A DNA stretch of 64,000 bases from DATKUK01 sp035530655 (GTDB lineage: Bacteria > Planctomycetota > Phycisphaerae > UBA1845 > DATKUK01), in contig DATKUK010000093.1 in the NCBI GenBank assembly GCA_035530655.1, positions 1 through 64,000 of the forward strand. The letters run 5' to 3'. The notes under the pieces are model-generated. The model saw only the letters and a program-made list of their open reading frames with translations, did no database searches and was not told the DNA's origin. Below, piece after piece: positions 59,324 to 64,000 of the stretch (position 1 is the first letter of the stretch; each line of letters opens with the position of its first letter). Position numbers and translations under genes: made by a program.

Positions 59324-60694
59324 CTACTCGTTGGGGCTCGTCTCATCCGCCTGGGGCAACACCAAGTCGCGCGGCGTGCGGTGGATCGGCTCGATCGTGG
59401 GCAGTTCGTCCTTCACCGAGACCCCGAGCTGCTTGAACCGCCTGATACTGGGGAACACTCGCGACTCGAGCGATCCGACCGCATTGTCGAACGCCGTGAC
59501 GGCGCGAACCAGACCGGAGCGTGCGTCGCTGAAGTGCCCCGCAAAGACGCGTATTCGCTCGTAAAACTCCTGTGCGATCCTGGCTACCTCTTGGGCGTTG
59601 CGGGTCATCTGTTCCTGCTGCCAGCCGTACGCCACCGACCGCAGGAGTGTGATCAGCGTTGTCGGCGTGGCGAGCACCACGCGGTGCTGCATGCCGTACT
59701 CGATCAGGCTCGCATCGCATTCCATCGCCGCGCTGAAGAAGCATTCGCCCGGCAAGAACAGCACGACCAGGTCCGGGGTCGGCGAGAACTGCGCCCAGTA
59801 GTTCTTGCCGCCGAGCTTGGTCAAGTGGTCCCGGACCTGGCGGGCGTGTCGGGCAAGAGCCGTCTGCCGGCCTTGCTCGTCTGACGCCTCGATGGCCTCG
59901 AGGTAGCCGGTCAACGGAACCTTGGCGTCGACCACGATCTCCTGCCCGGCAGGGAGCTTGACGATCATGTCCGGACGCAGACGCCCGCTCTCGTCCGTCG
60001 CGGACACCTGCTCGACGAAATCGCAATGCCGGCTCATACCCGCCAGCTCGACGGCGCGCCGAAGGGTGAGCTCGCCCCAGCGCCCGCGAACCTGGGGCGT
60101 CCGCAAGGCCTGCACCAGGTTGCCCGTCTCGCGCTGTAGCTCCTGTTGCGTGCTGCCGATCTGAGTCATCTGTTCGCGCAACTGCCCATAGGCTTCCTGG
60201 CGAGCCCGCTCGATCTGGCGCAGATTGGTTTCGTATCGTTGAAGAGTCTCGGTCAGCGGCTTGACGAGGGCGTCGATGTCCTTTTGCCGCTGGCCAAGAT
60301 CACCCTTGGCCTGGGCCAGGACGGTGTTGAACGTCTGCCTGGCCAGATCGAGGAAGCTTCTCTGGCTGTCCTGAAGGGCACTGCCGGCCAGCGCCTTGAA
60401 CGTATCGCTGAGCTTCTGCCGCGCCTCATCGAGCAGCCGTCGCTGTTCGGCAAGGTTCTGCTCCTGCTGTTCGAGGCGAGTTTGGGCTTCGACGCGGATG
60501 CGAACCTCCTGATCCAGGCTCGCCCGGAGTTGAGCGAGTTGGTTCTCCAGGCCCGTACGCTGCTCGCGGAGTTGCTCGACCTGCCAGTGCGCGCCCGCGG
60601 CACGACTTCGAGCCCATGACCAGGCGATAAGCGCTCCGGCCGCAAACCCGCCAACGGCGGCCAGTACATACCCAATCAGAGAATCGAATGGCAT
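59324..60694 (-). CDS. rmuC: RmuC-family DNA recombination protein
   Basis: 456 residues. N-terminal membrane anchor (YVLAAVGGFAAGALIAWSW), then a Gln/Arg/Glu-rich coiled coil (about 35-185) and the RmuC nuclease-like domain: VRGRWGELTLRRAVELAGM, DFVEQ, RPDMIVKLPAGQEIVVDAKVPL with a PD-(D/E)xK-like D...DAK pattern, and VVLFLPGECFFSAAM. It limits inversion at short inverted repeats. Confidence 0.92.
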   Translation of the reverse strand: MPFDSLIGYVLAAVGGFAAGALIAWSWARSRAAGAHWQVEQLREQRTGLENQLAQLRASLDQEVRIRVEAQTRLEQQEQNLAEQRRLLDEARQKLSDTFKALAGSALQDSQRSFLDLARQTFNTVLAQAKGDLGQRQKDIDALVKPLTETLQRYETNLRQIERARQEAYGQLREQMTQIGSTQQELQRETGNLVQALRTPQVRGRWGELTLRRAVELAGMSRHCDFVEQVSATDESGRLRPDMIVKLPAGQEIVVDAKVPLTGYLEAIEASDEQGRQTALARHARQVRDHLTKLGGKNYWAQFSPTPDLVVLFLPGECFFSAAMECDASLIEYGMQHRVVLATPTTLITLLRSVAYGWQQEQMTRNAQEVARIAQEFYERIRVFAGHFSDARSGLVRAVTAFDNAVGSLESRVFPSIRRFKQLGVSVKDELPTIEPIHRTPRDLVLPQADETSPNE

Positions 60695-60822
60695 CGTCCA
60701 CCCGCCAGAATATCCATGTCACCAGCTTAAAGCTTGCACGACACGGCGACAAGCAGATGCCCAGCGGCGCTTGTCCGCGGCAACGCGCCGACGCCGCCAC
60801 CGGCGTCGAAAGGACGCAAGTA

Positions 60823-61812
60823 CTACTTGCGGGCTTCTTGTCGTTCCTGCTCGTCCAGCGCCTTGTCGGGATACCAGTCCCACATCGAGCTTGGCAGGGC
60901 CACACCCTCCAGCGCCTGACGCGAGATGCGGTCGAGCTGCTCGTACACGTTGCGGGGCAACTGCACGTCGGCGGCGGCCGCGTTCGCGCGGACCTGATCG
61001 GCCTTGCGGGCGCCGACCAGCGCGGAGGTGACCCCCTCGGTCGATAGCACCCATTGGATAGCCAATTGAGACAGGGCGGCGCCCTGCGCGTCGGCAATCG
61101 GTTTCATCTGCTCGACCGCGCCGACGCAACGCTCGTAGGCCTCGGGAATTCGGAACAGCACATTTCGGCCCTCATCGGGCGCGGGGCGGTTCTGCCGGTT
61201 GAACCGTCCGGTCAACAGGCCCTGCGCCAGCGGACTGTAGGCCAGGACACTGATGTTGTGTTGGCGGCAGTAGGGCAGGATTTCCTCTTCGATCTCGCGC
61301 CAGAACAGGCTGTAGGGCGGTTGAAGCGAGACGATGCTGCCCCGCGAGCGCACGAGGTCCATCTGCCGGCAGTCAAAGTTCGACACGCCAACGTAGCGGA
61401 TCTTGCCTTCCTTCTGGAGCTTGACCAGCTCCGCCATGCTCTGCTCCATCGGAACCTGCCGCGTGGGCCAATGAATCTGATACAGGTCGATGTAGTCTGT
61501 GCCCAATCGCTCCAGGCTGGCCTCGCAATGGGAACGAACCTGGTCGACGGCAAGGTTGCCCGCCGAGATCTTGGTGGCGATGACAGCCTGATCGCGTCGG
61601 TCGGCCAGCGCCTTGCCGAGGACCTGCTCGCTGCGACCTTGGCCGTAGCCCTCCGCCGTGTCGAACAGGTTGATGCCGCAATCGAGGGCTGCGTGCACGG
61701 CGGCGATCACCTCGGCTTCAGTCGATCCCCAATACCCGGTGTCAAGCTGCCAGCAGCCCATGCCCACCACGGACACATGCAAATCGGAATCTCCGAGCCT
61801 GCGTTTTTCCAT
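60823..61812 (-). CDS. Aldo/keto reductase
   Basis: 329 residues, ATG 61812 with AGGAG upstream. TIM-barrel AKR: NLFDTAEGYGQGRSEQVLG with catalytic Asp and Tyr, VIATKIS with Lys, DLYQIHWP with His, YRYVGVSNFD-like (IRYVGVSNFD), LAYSPLAQGLLTGRF, and the NADPH-binding VTSALVGARKADQVRAN. Substrate open; soluble NADPH oxidoreductase. Confidence 0.9.
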   Translation of the reverse strand: MEKRRLGDSDLHVSVVGMGCWQLDTGYWGSTEAEVIAAVHAALDCGINLFDTAEGYGQGRSEQVLGKALADRRDQAVIATKISAGNLAVDQVRSHCEASLERLGTDYIDLYQIHWPTRQVPMEQSMAELVKLQKEGKIRYVGVSNFDCRQMDLVRSRGSIVSLQPPYSLFWREIEEEILPYCRQHNISVLAYSPLAQGLLTGRFNRQNRPAPDEGRNVLFRIPEAYERCVGAVEQMKPIADAQGAALSQLAIQWVLSTEGVTSALVGARKADQVRANAAAADVQLPRNVYEQLDRISRQALEGVALPSSMWDWYPDKALDEQERQEARK

Positions 61813-61851
61813 CGTCTGGTGACTCCTGAGGCCGCGTCCGGGCCGACCCGC

Positions 61852-62619
61852 TTACCGCCCTTGCCCTGGCTCCTGCCGTGCCTTTTTTAGGGCGGCGATC
61901 CGATCGCGAAGTTCGGCCGCCAATTCGAACTGCTCGCTGCGGACCGCCTCGTTCTTCTTTTGCTCCAATCGCTCGACCTGGTCAAGTGGACGCTGCTTCT
62001 CGATCGCCTTGGCCAGTTCGTCCAAAGCGGCCAACGACCGCTGCCGTTCGGTCTGGAACACCTCGTCTTCCATTTCCGCCAGATCGCCGATCAGGTCGCG
62101 GGCGGTCTGAACGGCCTGTCGCGCGCCCTCGAAGTCGCCGGTCCCCAGACAGAGCAGCCCGCGGGCAGTGTGGTGAATGCGGATGACGTAGGGCCACCAC
62201 TTCTCGAGGCGATTGCGGTCGTCCTCGTCGGCGGCGCAGCGGTTCACAAAACGAAACAGACGCATGTTCCGTTCCGTGTCGCGGAGGACGCGCTGGAAGT
62301 CCTCCAGTTGCAGCAGCACGACATACCGCTGGTAGATCATGCCGCTTTCCTCAAAAAGCTCCTTGGCCTGCTCGGCGGAGAGCCGCAAACCGGGATCCTT
62401 TTGCGCCCGCTCTTGCCAATAGTCCAGCGCGAACTCGCAGTCATGTGGCCGGGCGCCATCCGGCCGGCCGTCGCACTCGAACTGGAGAATACCGTGATAG
62501 CTCTGCACGCAGACGCGTATCTGCACCTTCTCGCGCCCGTCGTCACCGACGACCTTGCGAAACCGCGTTGCCTCATCCAGCAGCCAGTCGCGCAGAATGG
62601 AGGAGATATCCTGACCCAC
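61852..62619 (-). CDS. UVR-motif protein of unknown function
   Basis: 255 residues from GTG 62619 (GAGGG upstream). The C-terminal 45 residues carry the UvrB/UvrC interaction motif: LEQKKNEAVRSEQFELAAEL with RDRIAALKK. The N-terminal 180 residues are helical and not recognised; they include a Trp/Cys-poor region EFALDYWQERAQ. McsA-like proteins also bear this motif, but no zinc CxxC pairs exist here. Confidence 0.7.
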   Translation of the reverse strand: MGQDISSILRDWLLDEATRFRKVVGDDGREKVQIRVCVQSYHGILQFECDGRPDGARPHDCEFALDYWQERAQKDPGLRLSAEQAKELFEESGMIYQRYVVLLQLEDFQRVLRDTERNMRLFRFVNRCAADEDDRNRLEKWWPYVIRIHHTARGLLCLGTGDFEGARQAVQTARDLIGDLAEMEDEVFQTERQRSLAALDELAKAIEKQRPLDQVERLEQKKNEAVRSEQFELAAELRDRIAALKKARQEPGQGR

Positions 62620-62812
62620 GTTCGAATCCCTCGGATAGAATCAGGTCTTCGGCCATTGTATGCAGGATCACGGCGCTGCCAACCTGTCGAGGACCGGACC
62701 TCCGGAGGACGGCCGCCGCCCGTCACGCGCCTCGGTGCCAACGCGGCGTGTTTCCGCTAGGATAGCCTCGCAGGCGAGACGAGCAGACGACTGCCCACCG
62801 AGGACGAGACGG

Positions 62813-63937
62813 ATGACGGCCAGACAACGATACATCGAGACTCTCACCTTCGGCAGCCCCGACAGGATTCCTTTCCAGCCGGGCGGCGGACGCAAGTCAA
62901 CCCGGGCGCGGTGGCACGGCGAGGGGCTTCCCGAGGCGAAAAGCCCGATCACACATGTGATGGAGCTTCTCGGCATCGAGCCCGACCGTACCGACCCGCC
63001 GGTCAGGCTGGATGTGGACTTCCGGATGATTCCACAGTTCGAGGAGAAGACTCTCGAGCACAAGAACGGCCACTATGTCGTGCAGGACTGGAAGGGCAAC
63101 ATCTGTGAGATCTCCGACGAGTACGACGTGACGTATTTGCGCGAGGCCATCGACTTTGTCACGCGGCGGTGGATTAGCTGCCCGGTCGAGACGCGCGACG
63201 ACTGGGAGCAGATGAAAACACGCTACGACGTCGACGCACCCGGACGGTTTCCAGCCGATTTCTCTGCCCGCTGCGAGACGGCCAAGCAGCGCGACTATGT
63301 CCTGAGCTTTCGTTTCTCCGGACCGTTCTGGCAAATGCGCGAGTGGTGCGGCTTCGAGGGACTGTGCATCCTCATGGCCGAGCAGCCGGAGTTCGTCGAG
63401 GAGATGGCTGAGTTCTGGACCGACTTTGTTTCACGGATGCTCGAGCGAATCCTCGCGCACGTCGTGCCCGACTCGGTCGGCTTCAACGAGGATATGGCCT
63501 ACAAGGCCAAGGCGATGATCTCGCCGGAGATGACCCGCCGGTTCTGCAAACCAAGCTGGGACCGCTGGACGCGCCAGCTTCGCTCGGCGGGCGTCCCGCT
63601 GATCGATATGGACAGCGACGGCTTCATCGGTGAGCTGATCCCGATCTGGATCGGGGCGGGGATCAACGTCTGCGACCCGATTGAAGTGGCCGCCCACAAC
63701 GACATCGTGGAGTTTCGTCACCGCTTCGGGCACCAGATGGCCTACACCGGCGGGGTGGACAAGCGAGCGATGGCCAAAGGCGGGCGGGTATTACGCGACG
63801 AACTCAGGCGGATCGAGCCGGTGGTTCGAGACGGCGGCTACATTCCCGGGTGCGATCACGGCGTGCCCGCCGATGTGTCCTGGCCCAACTTCGTCGATTA
63901 CTGCCGCCTGTTGGCGCAGATGACCGGTTGGCTGTAA
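62813..63937 (+). CDS. Uroporphyrinogen decarboxylase (URO-D) family protein
   Basis: 374 residues from ATG 62813. URO-D/MtaA-type TIM barrel: TARQRYIETLTFGSPDRIPF start, YVLSFRFSGPFWQMREWCGF, LIDMDSDGFIGELIPIWIGA, INVCDPIEVAAHND, and AYTGGVDKRAMAKGG, GGYIPGCDHGVPADVSW. The CDHGVP end differs from true HemE and fits the corrinoid methyltransferase-like group abundant in planctomycetes. Substrate unknown. Confidence 0.8.
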   Translation: MTARQRYIETLTFGSPDRIPFQPGGGRKSTRARWHGEGLPEAKSPITHVMELLGIEPDRTDPPVRLDVDFRMIPQFEEKTLEHKNGHYVVQDWKGNICEISDEYDVTYLREAIDFVTRRWISCPVETRDDWEQMKTRYDVDAPGRFPADFSARCETAKQRDYVLSFRFSGPFWQMREWCGFEGLCILMAEQPEFVEEMAEFWTDFVSRMLERILAHVVPDSVGFNEDMAYKAKAMISPEMTRRFCKPSWDRWTRQLRSAGVPLIDMDSDGFIGELIPIWIGAGINVCDPIEVAAHNDIVEFRHRFGHQMAYTGGVDKRAMAKGGRVLRDELRRIEPVVRDGGYIPGCDHGVPADVSWPNFVDYCRLLAQMTGWL

Positions 63938-64000
63938 GCATGGCCGGGTTCAGCCCAGCAGGCGGGACAACGCTCTTGCCCCATAGCACAGGGGATGACA

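Noticed and set aside
1..64000. CRISPR arrays, tRNA or rRNA genes, phage structural genes
   Set aside because: No regularly spaced repeats, no tRNA-like cloverleaf, no phage protein was seen. Very divergent tRNAs cannot be excluded without a covariance search.

Overview
The window reads as a chromosomal segment of a high-GC Gram-negative bacterium, most likely a planctomycete of the Phycisphaerae type. The pointers are a SpoVG protein carrying a zinc ribbon, a secreted beta-helix protein ending in dockerin-like repeats, an RR-XRE regulator, a small lipoprotein with a CLPDN start, and dense short operons on both strands. This placement is inference from gene content; there is no rRNA or tRNA in the window. 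Genes fill almost all of the 64 kb.

1-11.7 kb: the right end of an IS3-family insertion sequence, then a minus-strand redox operon: NuoE-like, NuoF fused to a GltD/NfnB-like flavoprotein, a NuoG/HoxU N-terminal-like subunit, and a GltB2-type FMN protein. It follows a sigma-54 type promoter, and directly upstream sit a sensor kinase and an NtrC-class activator. The set looks like a flavin-based NADH/ferredoxin oxidoreductase in which an FMN glutamate-synthase domain replaces the usual hydrogenase or dehydrogenase. An alpha/beta hydrolase follows.

12-20.4 kb: an accessory island with visibly lower GC. A tight four-gene minus-strand operon encodes a DruA-like DUF4338 protein, a small multi-pass membrane protein, a zinc-ribbon/protein-kinase/P-loop ATPase fusion and a protein of unknown family. 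Next to it is a divergent AbiEi/AbiEii toxin-antitoxin pair with a palindromic operator over its start. This looks like a defence island, and the four-gene operon matches no defence system I can name. A broken second copy of the 3' end of the redox FMN gene lies just beyond it (19.6 kb), so redox operon and island sit between 19.2-kb-spaced direct repeats.

20.4-44 kb: mostly core genes. These are a GT39-like membrane protein, ispF-cysS-ruvC-ruvA-ruvB, an FGGY kinase, a TIM-barrel isomerase, a PHP hydrolase, a REC-XRE regulator, ASCH and Nif3 proteins, a SurA-like PPIase lipoprotein, an alanine/LL-DAP type aminotransferase, a first acetolactate synthase large subunit, PilZ, a PIG-L deacetylase, a P-loop/deoxyribosyltransferase-like fusion and a BtuFCD-type importer.

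44-64 kb: a two-TM protein and a giant MscS channel, then a non-coding stretch with two perfect hairpins and a perfect anti-16S Shine-Dalgarno. After it come a complete ilvB-ilvN pair with a sugar isomerase, ispE-spoVG, a SNARE-associated membrane protein, AMMECR1, a TIGR04076 protein, a lipoprotein phosphatase, the beta-helix/dockerin protein with its own promoter and terminator, rmuC, an aldo/keto reductase, a UVR-motif protein and a URO-D family protein.
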